Source: Pyrenophora tritici-repentis (Eukaryota > Ascomycota > Dothideomycetes > Pleosporales > Pleosporaceae). Taken from it: a stretch of 64,000 nucleotides of DNA. The notes beneath the pieces are model-generated. The model worked only from the letters and a program-made list of their open reading frames with translations. It ran no database searches and was not told the origin of the DNA. This document shows, in pieces, positions 1-12,218 of this stretch. The DNA lies in contig NC_089393.1 of NCBI RefSeq assembly GCF_003171515.1, forward strand, positions 1,426,001-1,490,000. Reading direction: 5' to 3'. Each line of letters starts with the position of its first letter. Positions within the stretch are counted from its first letter, which is position 1. Both the position numbers and the translations under genes were made by a program.

Positions 1-1799
1 ACCCGTGGAGTCGCGACCCAGGGCCTCTACTCAGAAGAGCGAGTCGGTGGGGTCGAAAGTCATAGAGAAGTCCGACCCTTCGAATTCCACACCACATGGC
101 TTGCCCCCGCTTCTGTCGCCCGTACACGAGCCATTGGGTAACCCCTACGGACTACCGAACTTGCTATCTCCCACACTTCCCGCAAATGTGCAGGCCGAGT
201 TGGATAGGTTGGAGGTGCAGCGCAAGCGCGCCGAGTCGGACGCATCTACATCATCATCAGACCCCAAGAGCCAAACATTGGCTGTGCCACCACGTGCATC
301 TCAGAAATCCAACGGCACGCCCAACTCCGAAGGCCGTGTGCGCTCTGGTTCTGTAAACGGCAAATCACCAAATCCCGAACCAGTCAGTCATGCCAAACAA
401 ACAGACCCCAGTATGGTAGTTAAGCTGAAATTCTCGAAGACCAAGGCACCAGTTGTAGGCCAAATTCTCCGCTTGCCCTCTAAGCGAGCCAACATGGAGA
501 AGAAGGAGCGCAGTGAGGCACCCAAAGCTGCTCCGGACCCTGTACCCAGGGTTACAGATTTGCCCGTTATCAAGAAGAAGCCTGCCCCCAAGATTTCGGC
601 GCGGCGTGGAGAAGCTACGACACCGGTACCTGCGTCTATACCGAGCACAAGTGTGAAGCCATCTTCGGCAAGCGCAAAGCCGGCCGAGAAACGGACAAGG
701 CCAGAAGAAGACGGCTCGTTGGCGGTCCCTCCTGCTAAGCGTCCAAGGGCAAGTTCCACGCAGGATCGCCCCATCACTCCTGTTCAGAACGCCTTATCGC
801 CAGCAATGTCCACCAAGGGTTCGACACAGAAGAACCAGGCTCAGTACGCGACTCCGAAGAAGGATATCAAGTCCGTGAACATGTTACGCAGTCAATCGTC
901 AGAAAGCAACGACACAACACCTGGAAGATCTGGTGCAACTTCCGCAGGCGGAAAGTTGGAATCCAGGGCGGGGCCTACTTCTGCCCCTCTAAACAGCAAG
1001 AAACGGGCCGATATCGCTCTATTAGGACATACGTCAGCAAAGTTGAACCAGATGGGCCGTGCGCTGAAGCATGAAGCGACCAAGATCCTCACTGGTGGTA
1101 AGATCACAAAGCAGGAGGAGAAGCGAGCTGCGGTGACCAACCTGGAGTGCATTCTGTAAGATTGTCCTTGTATTCTCGTTTGCATATACTAACAAAGTCA
1201 GTGCGTACATGGCGGCATACTTTGCCCAAGACGTCTCGCTGAATCTCCGCGGTCGTGCCGGGGAAGTCGAGCAAACCTGGAAGACGCTGCTGCCACTTTG
1301 TCTCTCATATTCTCGCTGTACCAAGGACTTTCAGCATCTTGACGGCCTACGCTGCTACCTCAGCTCAGTCATCGCTTCCGCAATTTGCACCCACGTCTCA
1401 CAGCGCTCTATCAACCCCAAGTCCCACGACTCGCCCCAGGATGTCAATCACGCCGAAGTCGCTCGACAGCACAATTCGATAGTAGAAAACTTTGCTCTTC
1501 TAGCCGATCACACAATCAAGAAGAACCGACATTTCCAGGACGCCACCATTGCCCTGCCCTGGGAAGACCTTCAATCCATGTACAAAAAAACGTATGCCGG
1601 CCGCGAAACAAACGTCAAGCTGATCAAGGAACCGGAAAAGGTCAGTGGCGCCAGGATGTCTGGTCCTTACTTTCTGCCTCTCGGCACAGAAACTACGCCT
1701 ATCCAGGCCGTCAGGTTCGGCCTCAAGTTTCTGAGCGAGTACTGCGAGAGAGAGAAGTTGGACTACCAATTGCGTGTCAACCTCGATAGGCCGGAATAG
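1..1799 (+). CDS. C-terminal part of a nuclear regulator, possibly Ell-binding Ebp1-like (5' end outside window)
   Basis: Two exons, 2..1155 and 1202..1799. The intron at 1156..1201 is 46 nt (GTAAGA donor, ACTAAC branch, CAG acceptor) and joins the frames exactly. The reading frame is open to the left edge, so the start lies outside. The first ~380 residues are disordered, rich in Ser/Pro/Thr/Lys, with two LLSP-type motifs (PPLLSPV, PNLLSPTLP) and Lys/Arg clusters that look like nuclear signals. The last ~220 residues look folded: a helical stretch (MGRALKHEATKI, then YFAQDVSLNLRGRAGE) and a conserved-looking end (IQAVRFGLKFLSEYC). LLSPTLP plus a helical C-terminal domain recalls fungal Ell-binding proteins (Ebp1, a partner of the ELL elongation factor), but I recognise this only by general resemblance. 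Gene structure is certain; function is tentative. Confidence 0.8.
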
Positions 1800-3077
1800 G
1801 GATACCGACGATCAGGGTGATGATGGTTATGATTGGAGAATCTGCGCAGCTAGCTAGCAGCGACAGCCCAGGCGAAACATATTTGGAGGACTGAGTCGAC
1901 TCTCCCACGTGTCTTGTACCGACATGACATATCTCTACCAAGCAGCCTCTCAACAACAACGAATAAACTACGCCACCGGCGCTCCACACGAAATAGTCAT
2001 TACAATGACTCTATATATCCATCCGCCACCCACACATACATACATACATACACCCTACCATCCACATACCTCCCTCCTCCCTCCTACCTCTCTCTCCAGC
2101 CAAAACTTCGATACAAGGCTGGCAGGCTTGCAGGTTCACATATCCCATTCCATTTCCGTTCCATCTTCATTCCGTGCAAATGCGTTTCAGCGACATCCTC
2201 CCTACATACGTCTGTGTATCCATACATACACGACCACCCCATCTTTCTTTCTTTTTTTTCCTTTTTTTGTGTGTGCTATCTATTGACCGAAAAACGGTGA
2301 TGATGATACCCCCAGATAAGAGAGAATCCAACATACACACAACTTCCTGAATGGGGCTATTGTTGTTGTTGGTATCTTGAACTCTCTTTTTTCTTCTCTT
2401 CCATTTTATCATTTGGGATCTTTTGCTGGGAAATGGCTGGAACTGGGGACATGGTGTTGAGGCTGGCTGGCGGGTTTCTTGGTTTGGCTTTTTTAACGGC
2501 TGGAATGCGTGTATGATGGGAAAGGCGCTAGAGATGGATTGCAAAAGCTGTGTGTTTGCGGGCGGTCTTTGTCGTTGCGGTTTTCGGATTGAGGTGATTG
2601 CGAAAGGCGTAAGCTGGGCGAAGTGAATGCGGTGATGAAAAAGCGATAGAAGATGATGATAGGTCAATTTCCTGAGAAAGAGACAAAGAAGAGTTAAAAA
2701 AACTTGATTCTTTTTATTCGTGTTATTCACTTAGCGTGTTGTTTTCGGAACACGTGTACGTGATGTGATATGTGATTGTATGAAACTCGTTCTCGTAGAT
2801 TCATCTGAGATATACTCCCCAATAACTCACAATTCGTGTGCGCGCGAAGAAAATGGTACCATAGTACAGTCAACCGCATCGGGACGACCCCCAAAACCAC
2901 CGCTCCTAAACGATAACAAATGATGATAGGGAACAACTTTGATATCGTCACCTAACAGAACTTAGGTAGATTCATCCGGCTGAACGTGTAATTATCCAAA
3001 CTCTCCACATCCGTAAACGCCTTACCGCAAACTAAACTCCACTCATGATCCTCGCTCATATACGACCTACAACCACT
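1800..3077. other. Intergenic, convergent 3' ends
   Basis: Lies between two convergent genes. It holds a (CATA)n microsatellite near 2034-2052, pyrimidine-rich runs near 2085 and 2240-2275, and T-rich 3'-UTR-like sequence. Frames on both strands are only low-complexity shadows. I see no gene. Confidence 0.6.
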
Positions 3078-4672
3078 CTACTCCAAAAACACCCTCTCTA
3101 ACCTCTCCAACAACAAATCCGCATGTCTCCTCTGGAAAATAAGCATCGGCCTCAACCGCACCGCCCTCTCCCCAGACCCACCAATATTAACTCCTTTACC
3201 CTTTGCCTTCCTGAGCACCTCATCCCTCCTCCCACTATCAAACGCAATAAACGTGCCCTGGCCCTTGCCCCTGAGGTTCATAATCTCACCGGGAAACCTC
3301 TCACTCAAGCGTTCCAAGCCCGCGAACAAATAATCGCCCGTGGCAGCGGTGTTAGCGACAAGATCGAGGCGCTCGATTTCCTGGATGATGCTGCGGAAGA
3401 GGATAGCGCGAGCGGGATCACCCATCCAAGTGTTGAATTGACGATACGGTTTGTTAGGGCGGAGGGCGTCGTTTCCGAAATAATATCCGGCTGTCTGCGC
3501 TTTCTTGGAAAAGGTGACCATGTCCGGTGGAGTGTCTAGACCCCAGTGTTCATGGGCCCAGAATTTGCCGGTTGCACCGACGCCGGTTTGCACTTCGTCG
3601 ACGATGAACATTACGTCATGTTTCTTGGTGAGCTGGCGTAGGCCGCGGAAGAAGGTAGGGGTGGCGTGGTTGTCGCCGCCTTCGGATTGGATGGGTTCGA
3701 CGACGACGGCTGCCGGGGGGTGGTGGAAGGTCGTTAGGAGACGCTCTGTTTCCGCAAGGCAGCGAGCTTCTTCTGCGGCGTTTTCCGCGGCGTGCTCGTG
3801 GAGTGGGTATTTTAGCAAGGGGAAGGGGGCTTGGGGCCAGTCGAACGCCGGGATGTCGAGTTTGTGGATGGGTTTTGAGCGCGTGGTTGAGAGGGAGCCG
3901 AAGAGGCGACCATGGAATCCGGTTTTGAAGGAGAGGATGGACATGTCGGGGGCGCCGGGTGCTTTGTTGTTCATACTGGAAGTGATGTCTTCTTCGGAGA
4001 AGTCGGCTGATGCGCCGCCGCGTTGTTGTTGACGCTTCCACATGAAGGCGGCTTTGTAGGCGAGCTCGTTGGCGTCGGAGCCCGCTTGTGCTGTGAAGAC
4101 TTGATTGAGGCCTTTGGGGGCGACGGTTAAGACACCAGTTTCTAGGATCTCGGCCCAGTCGTGCTGCGGGAAGTTTCCGAGGGCTGGGCGGTTGATGATG
4201 GCGGACGCCATCTCGGGGGAGGTGGCGGCGAGCAGGAGGGATGGGTTGTTGTAGCCTACGGGGATAGATGCAATTTGTGCGTATACATCCAGAAGTACGT
4301 TGCCGTCAAGATCCGCAATGCTACAAATCGTTAGTCCGAATTCATATACACGTCTGAAAACTTGACAAAAACATACTAATTTCCATAACTCTGTGAGTAA
4401 TCCGCCATCATATTCAAGCTTCTTGTATCAAAAACCTTGCTCAGCCTCTTGATTTCTCTTCTGCTGTTCGGACCAGGAATCTCCGTGTTCACAATAGGCA
4501 ATCTGGGCTCGTCGGGGAAGAAAGGCTGCTCTCCGTTGTCTGCAACGGCGGCCGCTGCCGCAGAAGCATGTCGTCTCTGGCGAGCCACAATCGGCGCCCG
4601 AGAAGTAATACCCACACTACAGTGCGGAACTGCCGTCCTCACGCGCCCAGCTGTCCTCAAGAAAGACGCCAT
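3078..4672 (-). CDS. gatA: 4-aminobutyrate (GABA) aminotransferase, mitochondrial
   Basis: Class-III PLP-dependent transaminase that converts GABA and 2-oxoglutarate to succinic semialdehyde and glutamate, the first step of the GABA shunt. Two exons on the minus strand, 4672..4377 and 4320..3078, give 512 residues. The 56-nt intron (4321..4376; GTATGT donor, ACTAAC branch, TAG acceptor) splits a Tyr codon. The N-terminus (MASFLRTAGRVRTAVPHC, followed by more Arg/Ala) reads as a mitochondrial targeting peptide. Family signatures include a PLP phosphate-binding motif (QAGSDANELAYK), the Asp motif (FIVDEVQTGVG) and the Lys pair in TFSKKAQTAGY near residues 371-372, one of which should form the Schiff base. 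Length matches fungal GABA transaminases (about 470-510). The gene looks intact. Confidence 0.95.
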
Positions 4673-6207
4673 ATTTTACCTTACCCACACCACTCGTCCT
4701 CAAGCACAAAAAGCTGATGTCGAAGTCGCAGTGGTACTGCGGGGCACAAGAATGCGGGGTGTAATCGAAGAAGAGACACGTCTCACACCCAAGGTAAATA
4801 TCCAGAAGCCAGACAAGAATATTTTCACCTCCAAAAAATGGTATTTATGTAACAAGCGGTGTCGGAGGTCTTATAGTCAGTCGTTTGTGGCTGTTTATCT
4901 AAGCCGCGCTGATAGAGCGTTGTTGGACCGGCCCGAGCTGCGAGGCCTTGACCCGTTGCTATCCCCGCAAAAGTTGGTCCAAGCGACGATTCCCCACTCG
5001 CGCTAAACGCCACAAACGCCGTGCACGCTGCGTGGATGGGTAGCGACGGGTCGGATTGCTAGTTTGGGATGGGCGTGATAGTAAGTATACGTAGGGCGTG
5101 TTTGGAAATGATAGTGTCACTCTGACGGTATCGGGCGGTGAGAGGTGTGGTGAGTGTGGTTATTACATGGGATGTTCTTAAGATGAGGATAATGTTATGC
5201 TCATTGTGGAAAGAGGTACTTTCGGTGGCATTTGCGACTACGTTTGTGTTTGTGACTTTTCACACATGATTTTACGAGATATGTGAGTCAAGTAGTATTC
5301 ATGGTGTAAGTGTGCTACAAACAGATATGGAAAACTTCCGTACGTTAGTCATTGAATATTATCGGGAAACTCAGGCATCGCATGAGTGGAAAGAGTAGAA
5401 TTAGAATGTAGGATTTTTTGAGAAATTGCTACGCAGATCAAGTTGTGCAATCTACATTCTATGCTGGACAAGAGCGTTAGCTTACTGAATTCTTATTGGC
5501 ATTGAATCCCATACTTTCCTGATATTTTCAAAGCGATGTGACTTTGTCTGTGCGGCAGATGATGCATTGTAGTTTGGTAGCTATCTTGCAACTTTGTTGT
5601 GAACCAAAGTTGAGATTCACTCGAAACCAAGGCTTCTATGATTAGCTTCTACACGTGATAGCAGTGCGAGTTTTTTCTAATTTTCATTTTTGCCGCTGCG
5701 TCCAGTATAAAGGTAAATTCAATGGTATACCTCATGTTCAAAAGGTAAGAGAGAGTTTCCTTTTCAGCTGCACGTCTTGTCCGATTTCAACCACACGACA
5801 ATCTCTAGAGAATTAGATTCAGGCGAGCAAGATACTGCCTTCATCAAGTTCTGTGTATTGCTGGCTGCGTGCCAGCTTGTACTGCGCCCTAAGTGCGAGT
5901 GTAGACTAAAATCCACTTGGTTGCCATCCTTGGCCTAGTATACTGGATTACCATAGTTCACCTGAATTGATTGGAAGCTATATCAAATATCCCTTCACCT
6001 GATGTTTTGGTCTCCACTAGAACCGTCCGGTCAGCCCCCGTGACTCTTTGCTTAACAGTATCAACACTGTTCACTTACTTCTACGGATCGCCCCAACTTT
6101 GTTATCTGTTGAACACTGCTTCTGCTTCCAGCCATTTGAACTTGAGTACCAACCACGATCTCCAAATTTAGGAAACGATTGTTTTAGTGTCACACCAACT
6201 ATACAAC
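4673..6207. other. Intergenic / upstream region
   Basis: About 1.5 kb upstream of gatA (transcribed leftward) and of the disrupted gene (transcribed rightward). Becomes more A/T-rich from about 5100. I found no coding frame with family resemblance and no structural RNA. Confidence 0.5.
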
Positions 6208-6404
6208 ATGGAACACTCGAAAATACAGCGCCGCTCCGTTCAAGAGTACGAGAAGATGCTGGTCGACCATGTCGGATCACTAGAAGGCACCACCATATCC
6301 ATCAACTCCGAGAAAAACACGAAGCCATGCTGGTAACATTGCTCTCGCTTGCATTATCTCGCATGCAGTCATACTATTTACACTGAGAAGCCATCCATGT
6401 GCGG

Positions 6405-6418
6405 ACGCAACTGTACCA
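6405..6418 (+). repeat. Left target-site duplication of the LINE (14 bp)
   Basis: ACGCAACTGTACCA, identical to 12642..12655. The two copies bracket the LINE exactly, and removing one copy plus the element rejoins the host reading frame. Confidence 0.85.
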
Positions 6419-6550
6419 CACCGAACACCAACTTTTAAGGAATTTGGGACCCTTATAAAATTATACGATTTTTACATCATTTTAACGGCACGGCGGCCTG
6501 TAACTACCTCAGCTAAATAACCGCTTTCTGCTCTCGCGGAGGTGGTTAGA

Positions 6551-8218
6551 ATGGCTAATGTAGAAACTCCAGAGAGGGCGCCACGGAGTGCCCAACCCCC
6601 CCATACACGATCAGAGGAGCCTGAGAGCCCTATTAATACTGACCTGCGCGGCAACAAGAGGAGGCAGCGAGCACATACTCGTGCTGAACCTTCTATCGGT
6701 AGCACTGCGCCCACCTCCTACAATCAAGCTGTCTCTGAAGCGGTCCGCCAGCGGATTCAGGCAGCCCAAAAAGCTACAAACCTCCACCACTCCATCATAA
6801 CGGATCTAGCGACAGCTGTCGACAGATGCCTTGGGAAGTACACCGACCCAGACGGAGCCCGTGTGGCTAAGGACCTTCAACAGAAGGTGCTAAGGGCTAT
6901 TAACACCTCCCTAATCACGCCCCTAATCACGCCCCAAACTCAGGGAGCGACTCTGACACTACGCACCGCTCCTGGGCGGACGTAGCTAGGACCCTGAAAA
7001 ATCCAACCCCCCAGCAAGGGGGCCGCTACGACGAAAGCGGCCACGGCTGCCCCAAAGCAGCTAGCTCAAACTCCTAGGCGACCTCTAAACACTGACAACC
7101 GTATCCTTATAGCGGTTGGAGCGGAGGCTCGGCTCCAACGGGCATCACCATTTGCGGCCCGCATGGCTATTGTAAAGGCGATTAAGGAAATTACCCCCTC
7201 CGACATACCTACGGCAAAACATATCAAGACTGGCTGGGCGATTACGCCCCGCAACGACAAAATCAAGGCCCTGCTTATGGGGCAGGAGAATCGCGAACTC
7301 ATGATCCGAGCGGTAGAGGGCGAGAGCGCAAGACTACCTGAACGATGGGTGAACTATGCAGTCCAGGGCGTAGAAAGCTCATACCGCACTATCACAGGGG
7401 AAAGTATACCCACCACAATAGACGATATAGTCAGCGAAGCTCTGTCCCAGACAGGGATCGAACCGGCGAGCTGCCGGCCCTCCAGACATGGACCCACGGA
7501 GGGAAGGACAACCTGGATTATATCTTTCACCAGACCCGTACGATCGTTTCGCCTATTTGGGACGGGCGACTACGCGCACGAGATAAAGAAGAACTCACCT
7601 GCAATGCTGCACGACCCAGGCTGCCTAGGGTACTGCAAAACCAGCCGCTGCACAAGGCCAGCCCGCTGCACGACATGCAGCAAAACAACGGCAACTCACC
7701 AGGGACCACACGGAGAACAATGCAAAGACACACCAAAGTGCGCCAACTGCCACGGCCCATTTCCAGCAACCCACGACAAGTGCCCAGCAGCCCCAACGAG
7801 GGCGAACGGCCGACTCATCCAACCCACAAAGGGGGAACTAAAAGTCATTAGGGAGGCGGGTGACCGTGCTTCTGAGGCAATGCAGCCAGCTAGAGGAAGA
7901 CAGACAGGCAGCACGGTCGAAACCTCCATTGAAATCACGGACGGCGACATAGCTAATACTACTGAGCCTGTGGGAACACCTACGGACGCAAGTAAAAGAA
8001 GCCGACAAGACGTAAACAACCTAAACACAGCCACTGTTAGAGAGCCCGCAACCACCCTAGGGACTAGGAGGTCTAAGAGAACAGCTGCAACTACGCAAGA
8101 CCTCAACCTAGCGCGAATGTCTGCTAGAAGCGTGCAGCCTAGCACCGCTGACCAAGACCCTAATACGTCATCGTCTGAGCACGCTGACACTGAAATGAGC
8201 CTCGGATCTAGTGCGTAA
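6551..8218 (+). pseudogene. LINE ORF1, gag-like RNA-binding protein (frameshifted)
   Basis: Reads from ATG 6551 (MANVETPERAPR) in one frame to about 6948. It shifts to a second frame (SDSDTTHRSWADVARTL) until about 7072, then returns to the first frame (PRRPLNTDNRILIAV) and ends at TAA 8216-8218. The two shifts compensate each other. The C-terminal half has Cys/His clusters typical of LINE gag zinc knuckles (CLGYCKTSRCTRPARCTTC; CKDTPKCANCHGPFPATHDKC), followed by a hydrophilic, disordered tail. The known role of this family is binding element RNA to form the RNP. The last A of the stop codon is the first base of the ORF2 ATG. Confidence 0.85.
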
Positions 8219-11200
8219 TGAGGGCACAACCCGCAAATTCACCCGGCGAAACCACGCCACACCGACACAGACAAATGCAGGTATGCTGGGTGAATGTGGC
8301 CAGAAGCTCGCCTTGCCACATTACAGCCTTAGAACGTGCATGGGAAGCAGACATAGACATAGTATGCATCCAAGAACCCTTTACTCTCACTGGAACCCGG
8401 ACCTCTACACACCCAGGATTCCATATGATATCGCCAGTGATAAGCTGGAACAACCCCACAACGTGGGGAACTGACCGACCACGGGTGCTCACCTATACCC
8501 GTAAGAGCCCAAATATAAGGGCTACTGTTGGAAGGTCTATAGCACTAGTGCTGAAAGGAAATAACGATAACTAGGAATGCATTCTGTTCGGTGATGGTGA
8601 TTGATTTATTACGAACACAGCTGCTACGAAGGTATACCTAAGCTCTGCGCAAGGTGGGCCGAAGTCGGGCCGAAGTGTCCAGCAGCCGACGTCTCTACCG
8701 ATACTCACGATCCGACAGCTACTCTTATACACCCACGCATCAGCCGGGATGTGCTATGGATCGAGGCCAACGGCTACCGCATATTGAATGTTTATAGGCA
8801 GCCACAGAATGACTCGACATTTCAATACCTCACAGCTTTAACGCCACCCCGTAACTGCCTTATAGGGGGTGACTTAAACGCCCGCCATGAACTTTTTGAG
8901 CCCGGCTCCACGTCGGCCAATAGGGGGGCAGAGATCGCCCGCTGGGCCACTCAGAACGACATACCCTACATCGGCGAGGCAGGTAACCCAACACATCGGG
9001 CGGGACACGTGCTAGACGTATCCTTCTCAAATATACCCTTCGCTAGAACGACAGTCCGCGAAGATATGTATACAGGGTCAGACCATTTCACCCTAGTGAC
9101 TGTCCTTCCAAGCCGAGGGAGAGCGGTGCTAGAACAGCATCACTACCGGGTCCACGAGAGAAACATAGATAGGTTTGCCGGGCTAGTTCAACTCTACACA
9201 GTAGGCGTACAGCCAATTAGCAATAGCGCCCCAGCGGACGTAATCGACGCAAGCATAGCTAGAATCACCCAAGCTATAGGAGATGCAATGCACGCGGCGG
9301 GAACACCAAATAGAGAAAAAGGCCACTCCGCCCCATGGTGGACAGAGGACTGTAGAGTGGCGTATAAGCGGCATATCCAGGAAAAGTCGGACTATGGCCA
9401 ATCCCCTCAGAAGCCACCCGTGCGTTCCTAGCTACGGTACGAAAAGCCAAGAGAACGTACTGGCAGCAGCGCATAGACGGCTGTAATAACGACAAAGATC
9501 TATACAAGCTAGTAGGCTGGCATAAACTATCATTCGACCAACGGGACACCCCACTTGTAATCGAAGGTAGGACAATCACAGCACCACTCGAGAAAGCTGA
9601 GGCACTTAGAGAGGCAATCCTCGACCGTTTTTCGGCGGAGGACGACCTCCTAGAACCACCGCCTCTTGACAACGACCCGCAAACCACGCCACTACCATGG
9701 GACACATACATATCGATGGAGGAGACTGAACGCTACGTGATTGGAGTATCTAGCACCTCCCCAGGACCCGATCAGGTGACCGTCCGACTCCTAAAGGCAT
9801 GCTGGGAACACATTAGACACCTAGTGCTAGGCATCTACCGGGCGTGCATGGAACAAGGCCACTACCCAGCCGCCTGGAAGACGGTAGAAGTGGCCATGAT
9901 ACCCAAAGTCGGGAAGAAGGATAAGTCCTCACCCAGATCAATGAGACCAATTGCCCTATCGTCCTGTCTAGGGAAGGGACTCGAGCGTATCATAGCAAGG
10001 CGCATAGCACACACAGCTATGGCTTTTGACATCCTAAGCCCACAGCACGGTGGAGCGCTGCCAAAACGCTCTGCGATGGACCTGGCGACCGCATTCACAC
10101 ACGACGTGGAGATGGCTTGGTCAAGACACGAGCATGTCTCTATGCTCACGTTAGACGTCCAAGGGGCGTTTGACGCGCTACTGAAAAACAGGCTACTACA
10201 CCGAATGCGGCAACAAGGGTGGCCACCCCTACTCCGGAAATTTATCCAGAACTTCCTGTCGGAAAGGAGGGTGCGAGTACGCCTAGGCAATGTCACTACA
10301 CCTGTACATCGAGTGGCCTGCGGCACCCCGCAGGGATCGCCGCTATCACCGGTCCTATACACCCTATACCTAGCTGAACTACTCAACCAGGACCGAAAAC
10401 TCCGGTTCGGGTATGCCGACGACATCAACCTATACCGGGTCTCCCACTCTTTAGACGAGAACGTCGCACTGCTAGCAGAGGACCTCAAATCTATCAATGA
10501 ATGGGGAGCTGCGAACAAGATCACGTTTGCACCAGAGAAACGGGAGCTGATCCACCTCACGCGCCAGAAAGGACTACATGCGCCGCCAATCCAATTGGAA
10601 GATCAAACAATTCACCCTATAGCCCCTGCGCAGGGGGAAGCCAGACTGCGCTGCGCTGGCTTGGGGTGTGGTTTGATAGGGGACTAACTTTCAAGAAGCA
10701 CGTCGCAGAAAGGGCGGCGCAAGCTAGGAAAGTAGCGAACCATCTCCGGAGCCTCGCCAACACAGCCCACGGCCCTCCAGCAGGATCGCTACGCAAGGCA
10801 GCCATAACATGTATCCTGCCCATACTACTATACGGAGCCGAAACATGGTACGAGGGCAGGACGAAGAACCCACGAATTGCAAGGGTTTCCCGTAAACCCA
10901 CGGTCAGCACTAGGGTAGGCTGGCACCTAACCACGATAGATCAGGCACTAATAGCAGCCACGAAGGCAATCCTCCCTGCGTGGAGGACAACACCAAACGC
11001 AGTACTGCTAAGAGAAGCTGCGATGCCGTCGGCACAGGTGGCGCTAGAGGAGGCCAAGCTCCGCTTTGCAGTTCACCTACGCACGATAGACGACAAGCAC
11101 CCACTTACTAATAGAACTACACTGCCACTAGTCATACGAGGACGCGCAGCGGGCAACCGACGGATACCAAGATCGAAGGTTCAGCGCGTAGCACAACTGC

Positions 11201-12218
11201 TACCCGCCACACCCCGAAACGTCCTAGCCAGCCCTCACTTTTCAGACGGGTCGAGGCAGGATCCAACGCAAGGGCAAGGAAAGGACATTGCTGCCCAGAA
11301 TTTCACCATCTGGTGGGAGTCTCTTGGACAAGAGACAATCACTGTCTTCTCAGACGGGTCTGAACAACAAATCAACGGTACAAGGGTGGTCACTTACGGG
11401 TACGCTATATACCAGGGCCAGGCCGCCGTGGCGACTGGACAAGGCTCACTAAATGCCCTTAGCCACGTCTTCGATGCGGAGGCTATAGGCGCGTGCAGAG
11501 GACTCAAACACGCACTACAACTCTCACTGCCTAGCCAGAGGGAGATCGTACTTTGCATAGACAGCACTGCGGTAATATGGGGCATACGCGGAACCGCCCC
11601 TACCTCCTCCCAATGGGCGTTCCTCCAAATCCATGGAGCTATGGAGGCCTACAACGTGAAAACGCGGTGGGCGCCGGGACACATGAAGATTGTTGGAAAC
11701 GAGCTCGCCGACCAGCTGGCTGACAACGAGGCCAAAGACCCGCACCAGCCATACGGCATGGCCACCTCCCCCACAAGATCCGGTATACGAACAGTAGGCC
11801 GCCGCCTCCTCGAACATACAAGGGACACTTGGTGGAAGGATAAGAGCAGTAGGCTATCAGCATGGTACACGCAATGGCAGCTGCCATACGATACTAGGCG
11901 CACGCCCGCAGCGCTATGGCTACCCGAAGGATACTCGCGAAAGTCCTTATGATACGCTCAACGCACGGCGACTTTGAATGGTACCACCGAAAATTCAACC
12001 ACGAGGATACCTCGAAATGCCTATGCGGCAGGCCCAAGACGCCAGAACACCTAGTGTTCTGCAAGAGAGCCACAACACACTTCAAGAAGTGGCCTCTACG
12101 CCCCATCGTGCCCCCTCGCACAAGACAGGAAGGCCTAGCGTACCTCGCGCAATTAATAGACCAGCCACAAGAGTTCGAGACCTTCGTGAAGGTAACGAAC
12201 TCCTTCTATGACGAGTGA
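8218..12218 (+). pseudogene. LINE ORF2, endonuclease-reverse transcriptase-RNase H (broken)
   Basis: Starts at ATG 8218, overlapping the ORF1 stop as TAATG. Domains in order: exonuclease-endonuclease-phosphatase-type endonuclease (VCIQEPFTLTG; LNVYRQPQ; GGDLNARH; GSDHFTLV), interrupted at 8526..8717 by a solo LTR; reverse transcriptase about 9716-10560 (PKVGKKDKSSPRSMRPIALS; TLDVQGAFDAL; GTPQGSPLSPVLY; catalytic GYADDINLY near 10409-10429); RNase H about 11335-11740 (VFSDGSEQ; FDAEAIGA; IDSTAVIW; GNELADQLAD); and a C-terminal knuckle (CLCGRPKTPEHLVFCK). Besides the LTR, frame changes occur near 9410, 10640 and 11925. Catalytic motifs remain recognisable, so the family call is firm although the protein cannot be made in one piece. 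Confidence 0.92.
8526..8717 (+). mobile_element. Solo LTR (copy A, 192 bp) inside the LINE endonuclease
   Basis: Begins TGTTGG and ends CCGACA (TG...CA termini with a 6-bp imperfect inverted repeat), flanked by a perfect 5-bp duplication GCTAC (8521..8525 and 8718..8722). Deleting the element plus one duplication joins PNIRAT directly to LIHPRISRDVLW in frame. A second copy lies at 48804..48991 with its own 5-bp duplication. TG...CA ends and 5-bp duplications are the known signature of LTR retrotransposons, and TGTTGG starts are common in Ty1/copia LTRs. No internal region is present, hence solo LTR. Strand is arbitrary. Confidence 0.8.

Noticed and set aside
2167..2730. 187-codon minus-strand ORF
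   Set aside because: Low-complexity translation of pyrimidine-rich 3' flanks (Lys/His/Gln runs), no start context or motif; treated as a shadow.
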